A stretch of 64,000 nucleotides of DNA from a bacterium (GCA_021810905.1 JAJZQH010000002.1:62001-126000), one strand, 5' to 3'. Positions 18,401-26,107 are shown, numbered from the stretch's first letter. Numbers and translations: made by a program. The notes: generated by a model not told the origin, from the letters alone.

Positions 18401-18861
18401 ATTCCGTTCCTATGGATGTAATCCAGCCCGCTCAAAGCCTGGACGAATAGAGGAACCATATCAACGGGCTTCCATCCTCGTACGTGCTCCGCCAGGGACT
18501 TACCCTCTATGAACTCATACACGATATAGTAATGCCCGTAGTGGAAGCCGGTCTCGTAAACCTTGGCAATGTTTGGATGATTAAGGCCAGTGAGCCACTG
18601 ATATTCTGACTTGAAGTCGTCGACGTTTCGCTCGTAGAGCCGATGGATTTCTTTGGCAAGTTCTTTAGGATTGCGCTCAACTCCAGGCCTTCTCTTCTTT
18701 ACGACCTCCGAGATCTTTTTTTCGACCGATTCCTTGTTTAGCACTTTGATGGCCACGCGCACGCCATCCGGCGAGAGGGCGTCATGTACGACGCCTGCGG
18801 CGCCGCTGGCGATATTGGCCTTCGTTATTGTGTAGCCGTCAAATGAAGACGCGCTGTTCAT
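15382..18861 (-). CDS. Ser/Thr protein kinase - ATPase - TPR protein, copy 1
   Basis: Protein of 1159 residues. The kinase domain spans about 8-290 and has all key residues: VAIK Lys39, HLDIKPGN with Asp158 and Asn163, DFG Asp179, and APE. Next is a P-loop ATPase like those of STAND/AAA proteins (AGARGLGKT, 363-371; Walker B PLLVLVDNLEEL), then a helical/TPR C-terminal half (about 700-1159). The architecture resembles PknK-type kinases with an ATPase sensor. It overlaps the upstream pseudokinase by ATGA, so the two are translationally coupled. Three palindromic repeat elements are inserted in frame at 17313, 17473 and 17531. It probably phosphorylates targets in response to a ligand sensed by the TPR part; the PP2C gene would reverse this. 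Confidence 0.9.
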   Translation of the reverse strand: MNSASSFDGYTITKANIASGAAGVVHDALSPDGVRVAIKVLNKESVEKKISEVVKKRRPGVERNPKELAKEIHRLYERNVDDFKSEYQWLTGLNHPNIAKVYETGFHYGHYYIVYEFIEGKSLAEHVRGWKPVDMVPLFVQALSGLDYIHRNGIIHLDIKPGNILVQEDEGKPIVKIIDFGLAITPEEYGGDFRGTSATMAPEVALGQKDLVDARADLFSMAAVMYYCITWGIRFPFPRPVTGDREAVRRFIEEREPNLKISPPSSAHRRHEGFVPEYLDTIVMHLLERNPSDRFYGNARAVINALATHLPDAFKDTPDTLGSYLRPEMNRYIGRDQDVEAVEFNIRALIEGKSPVAPIFRIAGARGLGKTHFLNRIRETAERHVEKLSIHAITLPATQEALESKIANLTRDLSENAKPLLVLVDNLEELQGSLPLCKGESEGVDRESDHDLLPPSPPYKGRGYIDAAVSAISGLSRLIAEHKRTETTYSDIQEAMLVFTETSGTPLLCKERLGEVDPDLITTIELKPFTVTDIGEYLASTPAFKSKPIDHDRAEALLRRTAGIPRELVDTLQELDSKGVLFDASGELVLAEIPEIARSAQQAPASTRERLLAEYRFLPRPDQEVAEIMACWCCKPILPSLREKDVKEFLHCYTNPQALNNLVQRGVVHHDPAAKTYSFVDKDYMPELIHEEMDHRFRATIHTDIADYLGNFTTRDENQRHAIMLHRAFGADRTMAMRYCIVLGREMLYREGKCRTAIELLKEAKKLAETPKKSLLAYIDLLLAEAYHYSNRREETLQINNDGLKLVEGAFPSLEVIFRLREIAYLLNYRELDKAKGVIEELKGMTRNNTAAYPMLLNYEARYYLETSLSDGDRSVNPLNKAKEIFEESERIEQTLRAEITDRISNNYLYRVLRALADYYGAATKAEQVINRKKLNVIDLANAYLDLAEIHRLAGQHERSLEYALKVHSLATVLNSGLYIYLAYGVLANVYHDMDEFEKSIEACNKRIAASASFAGNDEYRRLSAHIWNHMGHCYKELKAWDKAIVYFDASAGAGNDNILKMCAYEGLGEVFYYKGDYELENTYFDRAEALLSSMPSNAFANSYRFRILKLRSETHLMKKEFELARRIAGELRPLAGSDSKKIEECDELESRLSAAVSS
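17313..17352. repeat. Palindromic interspersed repeat, in frame inside kinase 1
   Basis: Core CTCTCCTTACAAAGGAGAG. Translated as TPLLCKERLGEVD just before the conserved PDLITTIELKPF. In the paralogue at 30098 the same position holds a different repeat (31543-31593). Confidence 0.7.
17473..17502. repeat. Palindromic interspersed repeat, in frame inside kinase 1
   Basis: CCCCCTTCC-TTTGTAAGGAGGGG-AAGGGGG type element; translated as PPSPPYKGRGY. It sits with the next element directly after the Walker B segment. Confidence 0.7.
17531..17564. repeat. Palindromic interspersed repeat, in frame inside kinase 1
   Basis: Core CTCCCCCTTACAAAGGGGGAG, translated as SLPLCKGESEGVD directly after LVDNLEELQG. 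The paralogue has a G-rich repeat at the equivalent position (31391-31431). Confidence 0.7.
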
Positions 18862-19859
18862 ACGCTGAAGGAGGAAAGGTTGCTCGTGCCTTCGGGTGAC
18901 ATCTCCAGAGTTTCGTTCGGCCAGTATTCCCTGAAGGCGTTCGCGAGATCGTCCGCATTGTCATACGTCCGCTTCTCCGGATCTTTGCGCAATAGCCCCA
19001 GGATTATTTCGTTCAGCTCGGCGGGGATGGCCCTGTTATAGTGAGCCGGAGGCGTTGTGACGTCGTGCTCTTCGTTCACTATCTGGGCAAGCCGCGGCTT
19101 GTCCGAGCGGGCATCCACGCGGTGTTCAAGCGGCTGCCTGCCAGTGAGCGCGTTGTACATAGTAACGCCCAAGGAATATAGGTCCGCCCTGGCGCCTATG
19201 CGGTCACTTTGGTTGAGGATTACTTCGGGCGCCATATAAAGTGCGGTGCCCGCATATTCACCCTTGTTACCCGTCATCGGAACCGCAAGGCCGAAATCGG
19301 TGAGCTTTGCGGACGGAGTATCCGCCTCGAAGTCGATATGGATGCGCGTAGGCTTCACGTTCAAATGCAGAAAACCATTCTGGTGAATGTAGGTAAGCCC
19401 GTCCAATACCTGCGTAAATATATAGATGAGCTGCTTCGGATTCAACTTTTGCGCTGCATAAGCGAGGTCAACTCCCGGCGCATATTCTGATACTATGACG
19501 AGCTGATTCCGTTCCTTGTCGTGGCTCCATCCGTGCGTAGCCGCTACATGGGCATTGCCAAGGCCCCTAATTCGTTCAACGGAATCGATGAGGTTTTTTT
19601 CGTATTCTTCAACGTATCGAGCCGCCTCGGCCTGCGCGGTCTCGATAGCAGTGCCATTCTGGAACGCAATGATCTGATAGTGCTCGACGATTCGCTCCCT
19701 GTCTATGTATGTAAGCGTGACCTTCGCTCCCGACTTGTCTCTTGCGAGATACGAGGTCCACTTGAGGCTCGATCTGATCGGTCTGACGATATTGTAACTC
19801 TGCATGATCTCGCCGTGCTGTATCGCCCACTCGCTCGTGTTCTTTTTTGGATCATCCAT
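18858..19859 (-). CDS. Pseudokinase of the Ser/Thr kinase family, copy 1
   Basis: Protein of 333 residues with a protein-kinase fold but missing catalytic residues. The VAIK lysine is Thr50 (KVTLTYID). HRDLKPxN reads HLNVKPTR, so catalytic Asp is Asn167 and the metal-binding Asn is Arg172. DFG (Asp188) and APE are kept. An insert around residues 60-100 (AFQNGTAIETAQAEAARYVE) is shared with the copy at 29104. It is encoded directly before the active kinase with an ATGA overlap, which suggests an allosteric partner or scaffold of that kinase. Divergent from the PP2C gene at 19942. The same substitutions in both copies argue for selection rather than decay. Confidence 0.85.
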   Translation of the reverse strand: MDDPKKNTSEWAIQHGEIMQSYNIVRPIRSSLKWTSYLARDKSGAKVTLTYIDRERIVEHYQIIAFQNGTAIETAQAEAARYVEEYEKNLIDSVERIRGLGNAHVAATHGWSHDKERNQLVIVSEYAPGVDLAYAAQKLNPKQLIYIFTQVLDGLTYIHQNGFLHLNVKPTRIHIDFEADTPSAKLTDFGLAVPMTGNKGEYAGTALYMAPEVILNQSDRIGARADLYSLGVTMYNALTGRQPLEHRVDARSDKPRLAQIVNEEHDVTTPPAHYNRAIPAELNEIILGLLRKDPEKRTYDNADDLANAFREYWPNETLEMSPEGTSNLSSFSV

Positions 19860-19941
19860 GAGGCCTCCTCTATGATCGAGAAACTTATTAAAGATAGCAA
19901 AAACATTGAAAAAAGGCCACTGTTTAGGTTATAGTTTTGAA

Positions 19942-20832
19942 ATGAACGCACAAAAGAGCCTCGTATTCAAAGCAGCCGCGGCCTCTGACATAGGCGGGCG
20001 GAGGAACAACGAAGACGCGTTTATCGTCAACGAGGACGCGGGCCTTTTCATCGTTGCCGATGGCATGGGCGGGCATGACAAGGGCGAGGTGGCCAGTTGG
20101 TTCACCTCTGAAAATCTTGAGAGGATCATCAAGGAAGCAACGTCATCAGCTGATAACAACCTGACGCTCGATCCGATATTGCCCGGCGGGCCGCGGGCGC
20201 CTGATTACGACCAGCTGATGGAATATGCGGTTCTTGTCATTAATCAAAAACTCTTTAATCTTAATGAAAAGCTCCTTGAAAAAGAATTCCCTGTCCACAA
20301 TACAGAGGATGCAGCCCTCATCGAATCCATGAAAAAACGCCGGCGCATGGGAACCACCCTTGTATCTCTCCTGCTGCGCGGTGGACGCGCCTATATCACG
20401 CACGTGGGAGACTCTCGCGCATATCGCATTGCGAACAATGAAATCTTGCAGCTGACTCACGATCACTCTTGGGTTGAAGAACGCGTGCGCGACGGCACGC
20501 TTACGCCTGAGCAGGCAAAGACGCATGAGAAGCGCAACGTGATCACTCGTTCCGTGGGCTTCAATCCTGAGCTAAAGGCAGACATAGACGCGTTGACCCT
20601 CTATCCACCCGAGCGTTTCCTGCTCTGCAGCGATGGATTGAGCGGCGTAGTGGATGAAGAAGATATGCTGAAAATTGCTCAACATAAGGACCTTGGAGCC
20701 ACCTGCAATAAATTGATCGAAGAAGCAATAGATCATGGCGCAAGGGACAATGTCACGGCAGTGCTCGTGGACATATCCACATCCGTCGGTGAAGAGCAGG
20801 GATACAAACCGCGCACGGATTGGACAGAGTAG
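19942..20832 (+). CDS. PP2C-family Ser/Thr protein phosphatase, copy 1
   Basis: Protein of 296 residues, a soluble PPM/PP2C phosphatase. Metal-binding motifs are present: SDIGGRRNNEDAF, VADGMGGHDKGEVAS, HVGDSRAYRI, LLCSDGLSGVVDEED and ARDNVTAVLVDIS. It is divergent from the pseudokinase-kinase pair and is the likely antagonist of that kinase. The start MNAQKSLVFKAA was chosen by alignment with the copy at 28099-28995; no strong ribosome-binding site precedes it. The two phosphatase genes are near-identical over long blocks, unlike the more diverged kinases. Confidence 0.9.
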   Translation: MNAQKSLVFKAAAASDIGGRRNNEDAFIVNEDAGLFIVADGMGGHDKGEVASWFTSENLERIIKEATSSADNNLTLDPILPGGPRAPDYDQLMEYAVLVINQKLFNLNEKLLEKEFPVHNTEDAALIESMKKRRRMGTTLVSLLLRGGRAYITHVGDSRAYRIANNEILQLTHDHSWVEERVRDGTLTPEQAKTHEKRNVITRSVGFNPELKADIDALTLYPPERFLLCSDGLSGVVDEEDMLKIAQHKDLGATCNKLIEEAIDHGARDNVTAVLVDISTSVGEEQGYKPRTDWTE

Positions 20833-20849
20833 CAGGAAATCGTTGAAAA

Positions 20850-20975
20850 CTAGACAACTATTTTTAAGTTACTATTTTTTAGTGGTTTGGCTGTAGCGGA
20901 AGCCGAATCAGAAACCGAAGCACCCATGTCTAAATCGGGCATGACTTCTTTAGAGATCGGTCGGATGGCATTCAT
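20850..20975 (-). CDS. 41-codon ORF coupled to the binding-protein gene
   Basis: It starts at an ATG overlapping the stop of the upstream gene (ATGA) and encodes 41 residues, beginning MNAIRPISKEVMPDLDMG and ending NSNLKIVV. There is no membrane segment. Position at the end of the maturase-peptide-binding protein operon and the coupling support translation. It could be a second small peptide of this operon or a chance ORF. Confidence 0.35.
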   Translation of the reverse strand: MNAIRPISKEVMPDLDMGASVSDSASATAKPLKNSNLKIVV

Positions 20976-22639
20976 TGCCGCTCTTTGATCTGCAGATCCT
21001 TCGGCACCCAGACGTTGCGGAGGCCGGAGAAGAAATTGTTGGAGTCGGTGCTGAATCCCCTGAACCTGTCCTGCACGAGGATCTTTGTCTTCTTGATAAA
21101 GAGAGGAATGCCGGGCGGGTCGTCCATCATCGCCTTGACGAGTTCAACCTGCGCCTGCTTTCTTATAGGCTCGTCCCTGTTGTAACGGACTTCATCGAGA
21201 AGCCGATCGACATCGGGATTTGAATATGATGCAAAATTAGTCTGCCTTTGATTCGAGTGCCACAATAAATATTGCATCCTGATTGAATCGTGTATGGCAA
21301 TTGGTATCATCGCCGCGTCATATTGTTTGTCATATAGCTTTTTAAACATATCTGCCATATCGCACTCTTCAATTTTTATTATAACTCCAATATTTTCAAA
21401 TGCTGATTTGACCAAGTTGAGGATTCGCGTTGTCAACGCAGAGCCCTTTACGGTTGATACGCTAATCACCATGTCTTTCCCGCGATTATTTAGAATATGA
21501 TCCTTATCGTTGTCCGTGTAGCCGGCCTTTTCGAATAATTCCTGGGCAAGCCTTGGCTCAAACGTATAATGAACTGAGCTTCCCTCCTTACCCCAAAACG
21601 AATTCAACGACATATCTATGATATCGCCTTCGGATTGCCTGATATATTTTGCCACATAATTCCGATCCAGGCCGTAATTGAGCGCTCTTCGAACGTTCCT
21701 GTCTCTGAGCTCCGGATCTTTCTGGTTCAATATCAGAAGATATATCAGACCCATTCCGGTATCTATGTTATCGATGCCTGGAACCCCAAGGATGGATTGT
21801 ATATCCGCAGAGTCATCAACAAACACCAAGTCCAGCCGACCAGCTATCAGGCTTGATATGCACGCCCTTTGTGATTGCAGGATATCAACTTCAATTTTGT
21901 CCAGATTGGGACGCCCTCGAAAGTGTCTTTCAAATGACCTGAGTTCAATCCTGTCTTTTGAAAATTCCACGAGTTCATAAGGTCCCGTGCCAATTGTCTT
22001 TGCACCTTCAAGACCTGAGGCGAGCAGTTCTTCCGGAAGTATTCGAATGAGAAAATAAAAATGAGGAAGGAAGGAGTCGTATCGGTTGAAAAAGAACTGA
22101 ATGGTCGAGTCGTCAATGACCTTGAGTTCCTTCAGATTCGACAGCCCGAACGAAAAAAACCCGTTCGATGGCGATCTTATTGCATTGTATGTGGCGGCAA
22201 CATCTCGCGCGGTCAGCTTCTTGCCGTTGTGAAAGAAAACGTCATCTCTGAGAAAGAATGTCCACGTCTTGCCGTCTTCGGATATCTCCCATCTGTTGGC
22301 CAGCGAAGGAATCATCTCGCCAGAATCCGTATATTCTATCAGGGAATCGAATATGAGCTGGCTCATATTTCCTGATATTGTGGATGCATTCGTAAGCGGA
22401 TTTATCTCCGTGGGTTCGACGCTGTCGCAAATTTTGAGGTCGTCGCCACGATCGGCGGCAAAGATCGGCGATGCAACGGAGACGATCAACAGGGCGGCAG
22501 AAAATGCGATCAACAACCGCGACCATGCAGAGCTCGCGATCGCCGCACGATCTACCTCCCCCACCCCCTCCTTACAAAGGAGGGGAGAAAGAAATGCTGC
22601 CGGAATGCATTCGGTCATGATCGGACGTCGCAATGACAT
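20972..22639 (-). CDS. Oligopeptide/dipeptide ABC-type substrate-binding protein
   Basis: Protein of up to 555 residues, SBP_bac_5 (DppA/OppA) family. Family segments are SLANRWEISEDGKTWTFFLRDDVFFHNGKKLTARDV (about 110-145), a GPYELV block, and VRRALNYGLDRNYVA. The Sec signal is SRLLIAFSAALLIVSVASPIFA, but it is preceded by ~40 extra residues that include a translated palindromic repeat (LSPLLCKEGVGEVD). The true start is therefore uncertain. No permease or ATPase gene is in the window, so it may act as a sensor or chaperone for a peptide, or use a transporter encoded elsewhere. It follows the 25-codon peptide gene across a hairpin. Confidence 0.85.
   Translation of the reverse strand: MSLRRPIMTECIPAAFLSPLLCKEGVGEVDRAAIASSAWSRLLIAFSAALLIVSVASPIFAADRGDDLKICDSVEPTEINPLTNASTISGNMSQLIFDSLIEYTDSGEMIPSLANRWEISEDGKTWTFFLRDDVFFHNGKKLTARDVAATYNAIRSPSNGFFSFGLSNLKELKVIDDSTIQFFFNRYDSFLPHFYFLIRILPEELLASGLEGAKTIGTGPYELVEFSKDRIELRSFERHFRGRPNLDKIEVDILQSQRACISSLIAGRLDLVFVDDSADIQSILGVPGIDNIDTGMGLIYLLILNQKDPELRDRNVRRALNYGLDRNYVAKYIRQSEGDIIDMSLNSFWGKEGSSVHYTFEPRLAQELFEKAGYTDNDKDHILNNRGKDMVISVSTVKGSALTTRILNLVKSAFENIGVIIKIEECDMADMFKKLYDKQYDAAMIPIAIHDSIRMQYLLWHSNQRQTNFASYSNPDVDRLLDEVRYNRDEPIRKQAQVELVKAMMDDPPGIPLFIKKTKILVQDRFRGFSTDSNNFFSGLRNVWVPKDLQIKERQ
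22551..22591. repeat. Palindromic interspersed repeat in signal-peptide region
   Basis: Core CCCCTCCTTACAAAGGAGGGG, the same family as inside kinase 1. It lies in frame in the N-terminal extension of the binding protein. Confidence 0.65.
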
Positions 22640-22658
22640 CTTCGTGCGGATAAATCAA

Positions 22659-22688
22659 GGCCGGCTGCAAAATGCTCTGCAGCCGGCC
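22659..22688 (-). terminator. Hairpin between peptide gene and binding-protein gene
   Basis: Perfect 11-bp stem GGCCGGCTGCA / TGCAGCCGGCC with an 8-base loop, followed on the minus strand by TTGATTTAT. A partial terminator or processing site here would let the short peptide mRNA accumulate over the downstream gene, a usual arrangement in peptide-precursor operons. Confidence 0.55.
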
Positions 22689-22722
22689 AGAGATTTCAAA
22701 CATGGTTGTGCTGACGGTAAGA

Positions 22723-22800
22723 TTAATGCCAGAATGGCCAGCAGTACGTTGGCGCCGGATTCGTTCCCTTTGTGCCGTCCTTAACTATCGTGATCTTCAT
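22723..22800 (-). CDS. Candidate RiPP precursor peptide (25 residues)
   Basis: Short ORF with ribosome-binding site AAGGGGGAAG just before its ATG. The leader starts MKITIVKDGTKG, the linker is TNPAP, and the C-terminal core is TYCWPFWH, with four aromatics, one Cys and a terminal His. It lies 144 bases downstream of a radical SAM/SPASM gene on the same strand and is followed by a hairpin. Radical SAM/SPASM enzymes next to very short genes typically modify aromatic or Cys side chains of the peptide. The reading is direct; the precursor function is inferred from context. The ORF is too short for standard gene calling. Confidence 0.6.
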   Translation of the reverse strand: MKITIVKDGTKGTNPAPTYCWPFWH

Positions 22801-22892
22801 ACTTCCCCCTTTTCCCCTGCCGTGGTGTGTACGGCTGTTAGGTGTTTAACCGGCGGTCACACCAGTCCGCCAGTGCGCGCCAGTGAACGCTT

Positions 22893-22936
22893 CTCTACCC
22901 CACCCCAACCCTCCCCTTACAAAGGGGAGGGAGGTC
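22893..22936. repeat. Palindromic interspersed repeat between maturase and peptide genes
   Basis: Core CCCTCCCCTTACAAAGGGGAG with the CTACCCCACCCC flank typical of the family. It lies in the intercistronic region and could affect mRNA stability. Confidence 0.65.
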
Positions 22937-22944
22937 TCAAGTTT

Positions 22945-24315
22945 TCAGGCAAAGATGCCGGATGGTTCGGCCTCGGCGTTGTCCTGGTTTGCGCGGGCCG
23001 AAAGCATGTACGGAACTATCTTCTCATAAAAATCCTTATCGCATACGGTCGCATCGACGTTTCGCCCCGAAAGATACGCGGGCAGCCTGCAACCGCCGGC
23101 GCAAACCGGCAGGTATGAGCATTCTTTACAATTGTCGCACCACGATCGCAGCGTCTTGAGCTGTTCTCCAAACTCGGTCGGTTCGTCCATGCGAATCGAT
23201 CCGATCTCGAAGTCCGAAATTCCCACGAATCCGGAACACGGATATATCTCCCCGCCAACGCCGATCGTCATGATGTTGTTCCTGTAGAAATCGCATGGAC
23301 CAACGTTCGGGTCGTTTATGGTTGGCAACCCTGTGCGGTTTATCTTCTCGCGCATATCGAGCATCATCCGCACCTGCTCCTGTGTGAACGCACCGTGGTC
23401 GCAGCTCCTGTTGGCTGCCGTCCTGCCTCCTATTCCAGGTTTCATTATCGGTTTGAACCTCACATCGGCGATCGCATGCCGCCACGGCGCAACGGCCAAT
23501 TTTTCGAGCAGCGAATCAAACGCACACATATCTCCATCTGGAAAATTTCCTCCGATGCACAATCTGAGATCTTTCGCAGCGTATCCGAGATTTTCCCAGA
23601 TCGTATCAAACGTTCCTCCGCCCTTTGCGAAGACCCTCATCCTGTCGTGATGCCGCTTGTCGCCATCGAGCGTCACCTTGATCCATGACAATCCAGCTTT
23701 CGCGAGGATGCTGGATACCTCCCGAGTCAGGAGCGTTCCGTTCGTGATGGCGCCGGCCTTGAATGCAACGCCCTCTTCTTTGCAGAACTCCTTGATATCG
23801 CCCGATATCGTTTCTATGGCCGGAACGTTCATGAGCGGCTCGCCCCCGAAGAAGAAGAGGCTCAGCTTCTTGGCGTTGCGGCGAACTATCTGTCGCTTGA
23901 GCCACGCCGCAGCAGCCATTGCCGTCTCGTGATCCATAAAGCTGGATTGGTTTAGTTGAGCGTGTTCCATGCAATAGCGGCAACGCATGTTGCAGGCCAT
24001 TGTAGTGGTGATGTGCGCCACCATGGACTCGCTTTGACCCTGCAGCACGTTGTGATACCAGCTTTCGAATGCGCCGATTTCGTCAGCATCCGCGCTCACA
24101 AGGACTCCCATCTGTGCGAGCGTTGCAGCCGCCTGATTTTCGGTCTCGGAAAGCGCAGCGCCACATTCTATTTTTTTCATAAACGCATCGACCGTCTCTT
24201 CAGGACTTTGATCCACCACGAGATGGTGATCGTATAGGGTATGATAGATATGAACGCGGCTTGAACGTTCGTCGGCAGGAGTCACAACCGCAAATCTGGA
24301 CCTGCGAAATCCCAT
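22945..24315 (-). CDS. Radical SAM/SPASM peptide maturase
   Basis: Protein of 456 residues. Residues 1-95 are an N-terminal domain that may bind a leader peptide. The radical SAM core begins with CNMRCRYC (Cys108, 112, 115), followed by FFFGGEPLMN and AITNGTLL. The C-terminal SPASM region has Cys341, Cys360 (EIYPCSGF), Cys393/396/399 (CDNCKEC), Cys405, Cys409 and Cys425, enough for two auxiliary 4Fe-4S clusters. The start ATG was chosen because GGGGGA precedes it by five bases; an in-frame ATG lies six bases upstream. A sigma-54 type site lies 41 bases upstream. The 25-codon peptide gene downstream is the likely substrate. Alternative: an anaerobic sulfatase-maturase-like enzyme, but no sulfatase is present. 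Confidence 0.88.
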   Translation of the reverse strand: MGFRRSRFAVVTPADERSSRVHIYHTLYDHHLVVDQSPEETVDAFMKKIECGAALSETENQAAATLAQMGVLVSADADEIGAFESWYHNVLQGQSESMVAHITTTMACNMRCRYCMEHAQLNQSSFMDHETAMAAAAWLKRQIVRRNAKKLSLFFFGGEPLMNVPAIETISGDIKEFCKEEGVAFKAGAITNGTLLTREVSSILAKAGLSWIKVTLDGDKRHHDRMRVFAKGGGTFDTIWENLGYAAKDLRLCIGGNFPDGDMCAFDSLLEKLAVAPWRHAIADVRFKPIMKPGIGGRTAANRSCDHGAFTQEQVRMMLDMREKINRTGLPTINDPNVGPCDFYRNNIMTIGVGGEIYPCSGFVGISDFEIGSIRMDEPTEFGEQLKTLRSWCDNCKECSYLPVCAGGCRLPAYLSGRNVDATVCDKDFYEKIVPYMLSARANQDNAEAEPSGIFA

Positions 24316-24355
24316 CGGCATCCCCCATGCGTAAAGAATTTCTTTGCGTAGAATA

Positions 24356-24371
24356 AGCAAGAAGCATGCCG
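24356..24371 (-). promoter_or_regulatory. Sigma-54 promoter of the maturase operon
   Basis: Minus strand CGGCATGCTTCTTGCT; GG and GC are at proper spacing, with one mismatch (C for the first T of TGGCA). It is divergent from the NtrC-type activator gene, a classical arrangement. Confidence 0.6.
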
Positions 24372-24429
24372 GTTGAAATCTGCGCCGCGCCTCCATCGTC
24401 GCATCGTTAATTATATTGAGAAAAATTCG

Positions 24430-24444
24430 ACAACGTCTCGTTGT
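24430..24444. promoter_or_regulatory. Palindrome upstream of the maturase promoter
   Basis: ACAACG-TCT-CGTTGT, perfect 6-bp arms, about 60-75 bases upstream of the sigma-54 site. It is a candidate binding site for the divergent activator. The rest of the 24322-24659 intergenic region shows nothing else beyond AT-rich sequence. Confidence 0.4.
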
Positions 24445-24659
24445 GAAGGGTGCGCTGCATTTAAACGATGGTAAAAAATCACTCCATAAAAAAAACTCCT
24501 TTCCCGGGAATCGCTGGTCAGTGTTCATCCAGAAAATTTCTTATCCGTTATGGATAAAAATCGCTCCACTGTGAAATGCGCGTTCAAATAATTTATTATA
24601 TCTATAAAGAAGTTGCTTTACGTCAGAACTCCATATTATAAGTCAACGATTTCAATCAT

Positions 24660-26099
24660 ATGGGCGACTCAACCATGATCGCAACGGAACAAGAATCCAT
24701 AAGCCGCTCGGAATTTTCTAACATTTCCATACTCGTCGTCGACGACGACGATTCAATGCGTGACATCCTTACGTACATCCTCCAGTCGAGCTATAACCTG
24801 AGCGCGGTCTCCTGCGGCACCGATGCGCTCAAGGCGCTCAAAGAAAAACACGTCGATATCGTGCTGCTCGATCTGTGCCTGCCTGACATGAGCGGTCTTG
24901 ACGTTCTGCGCGAAATCAAGAGCAACCGGCCGGACATCGTCGTTATTATGATTACCGTAGTTAAAGAAATCAAAAGCGCAGTGACGGCGATCCAGCTTGG
25001 CGCCTTTGATTACATCAACAAGGAATTCGACTACGATGAATTGCGCGCGCTGATAGGGCGCGCCGTTGAACAGCTGAAATCGCATCGCGAGATATCATAC
25101 CTGCGCGAAGAGGTGGAACAGCGCGTCCCCCAGGAGTTCGTGATCGGCAAGACCGAAGAGATGCAAAAGACGTGCGAGCTGATGCGAAAAGCCGCTGCGG
25201 TTCCTTCTACGGTTCTCATCACCGGGGAGTCCGGCACGGGCAAAGAGATGGTAGCGCGACAGATACACAAGTGGAGCGATCGCGCATCCGCTCCGTTTGT
25301 AGCGATCAATCTTGCGTCCATCCCTTCCGAACTCATCGAGTCGATCCTCTTCGGACACGAAAAGGGGAGTTTCACGGGCGCGCATTGTCAGCGCAGCGGA
25401 AAGTTCGAGCTCGCAAGCAGCGGCTCGCTCTTTCTCGACGAGATCAGCGAGCTCAGGGTGGACCTGCAGGCAAAGCTGTTGCGCGCCATACAGGAGGGCG
25501 AGGTGGAACGGGTGGGCGCTGCGCATCCCGTACCCATAGACGTGCGCCTGATCGCCGCCACCAATATAGATCTGCAGGCAGCTGTCAGGAACGGCGGCTT
25601 CCGCGAGGACCTCTTCTATCGCATCAATGTTCTTCCGATTCATCTCCCGCCTCTCCGCGAACGAAGATCGGATGTTCCAGAACTGATAGATCTCTTCCTC
25701 AATCGCTACAGCAAACGTTTTCACAGAAATATACGCGGCATGACAGATGAAGCTCGCGATATACTGTGTGCGTACAACTGGCCTGGCAACATCAGGGAAC
25801 TTGAAAATCTGCTCGAACGAATGGTGGCGCTTGCCGACGGCGATATGCTTACGATATATGACGTCCCGGTAGAGTACAGGGTCTTCCCCTTCCCGTTTGC
25901 AAAGGGGACGTACAAAATGACTGACGCCCTCAAGATGGCTGTTGAAGCCTTTGAGAGAGCATTTATACTCCAGGCCCTGAAGGAGGAGAATTGGCATCAA
26001 AGTCGCACCGCAGAGCGATTGGGGGTCCATCGCAAGACGCTCGAGTACAAAATCAAGAGATTCAAAATCCAGAAAGATCCGTCATCGTCAGAGGAATAA
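24660..26099 (+). CDS. NtrC-family sigma-54 response regulator
   Basis: Protein of 479 residues. A receiver domain (about 22-140) has acidic pocket DDDD and phospho-acceptor Asp71 in LLDLCLPDMSG. The sigma-54 AAA+ domain (about 160-390) has Walker A GESGTGKE, the sigma-54 contact loop GSFTGA, SLFLDEI and an R-finger region FREDLFYRINVLP. A Fis-type helix-turn-helix lies at the C-terminus (SRTAERLGVHRKTLEYKIKR). It is divergent from the maturase operon and eight bases upstream of the TonB receptor gene. It is the only sigma-54 activator in the window and the best candidate to drive the sigma-54 promoters here. Its phosphodonor could be one of the three histidine kinases. Confidence 0.93.
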   Translation: MGDSTMIATEQESISRSEFSNISILVVDDDDSMRDILTYILQSSYNLSAVSCGTDALKALKEKHVDIVLLDLCLPDMSGLDVLREIKSNRPDIVVIMITVVKEIKSAVTAIQLGAFDYINKEFDYDELRALIGRAVEQLKSHREISYLREEVEQRVPQEFVIGKTEEMQKTCELMRKAAAVPSTVLITGESGTGKEMVARQIHKWSDRASAPFVAINLASIPSELIESILFGHEKGSFTGAHCQRSGKFELASSGSLFLDEISELRVDLQAKLLRAIQEGEVERVGAAHPVPIDVRLIAATNIDLQAAVRNGGFREDLFYRINVLPIHLPPLRERRSDVPELIDLFLNRYSKRFHRNIRGMTDEARDILCAYNWPGNIRELENLLERMVALADGDMLTIYDVPVEYRVFPFPFAKGTYKMTDALKMAVEAFERAFILQALKEENWHQSRTAERLGVHRKTLEYKIKRFKIQKDPSSSEE

Positions 26100-26107
26100 A
26101 AGTTCCG

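Noticed and set aside
17313-22936. CRISPR-like or IS-derived array from the TTACAAAG repeats
   Set aside because: Irregular spacing, palindromic units without spacers or transposase; they are dispersed single elements.
25095-26030. 311-codon ORF antisense to the NtrC-type regulator
   Set aside because: Mirror of a well-supported gene with clear domain motifs; no recognisable protein features.
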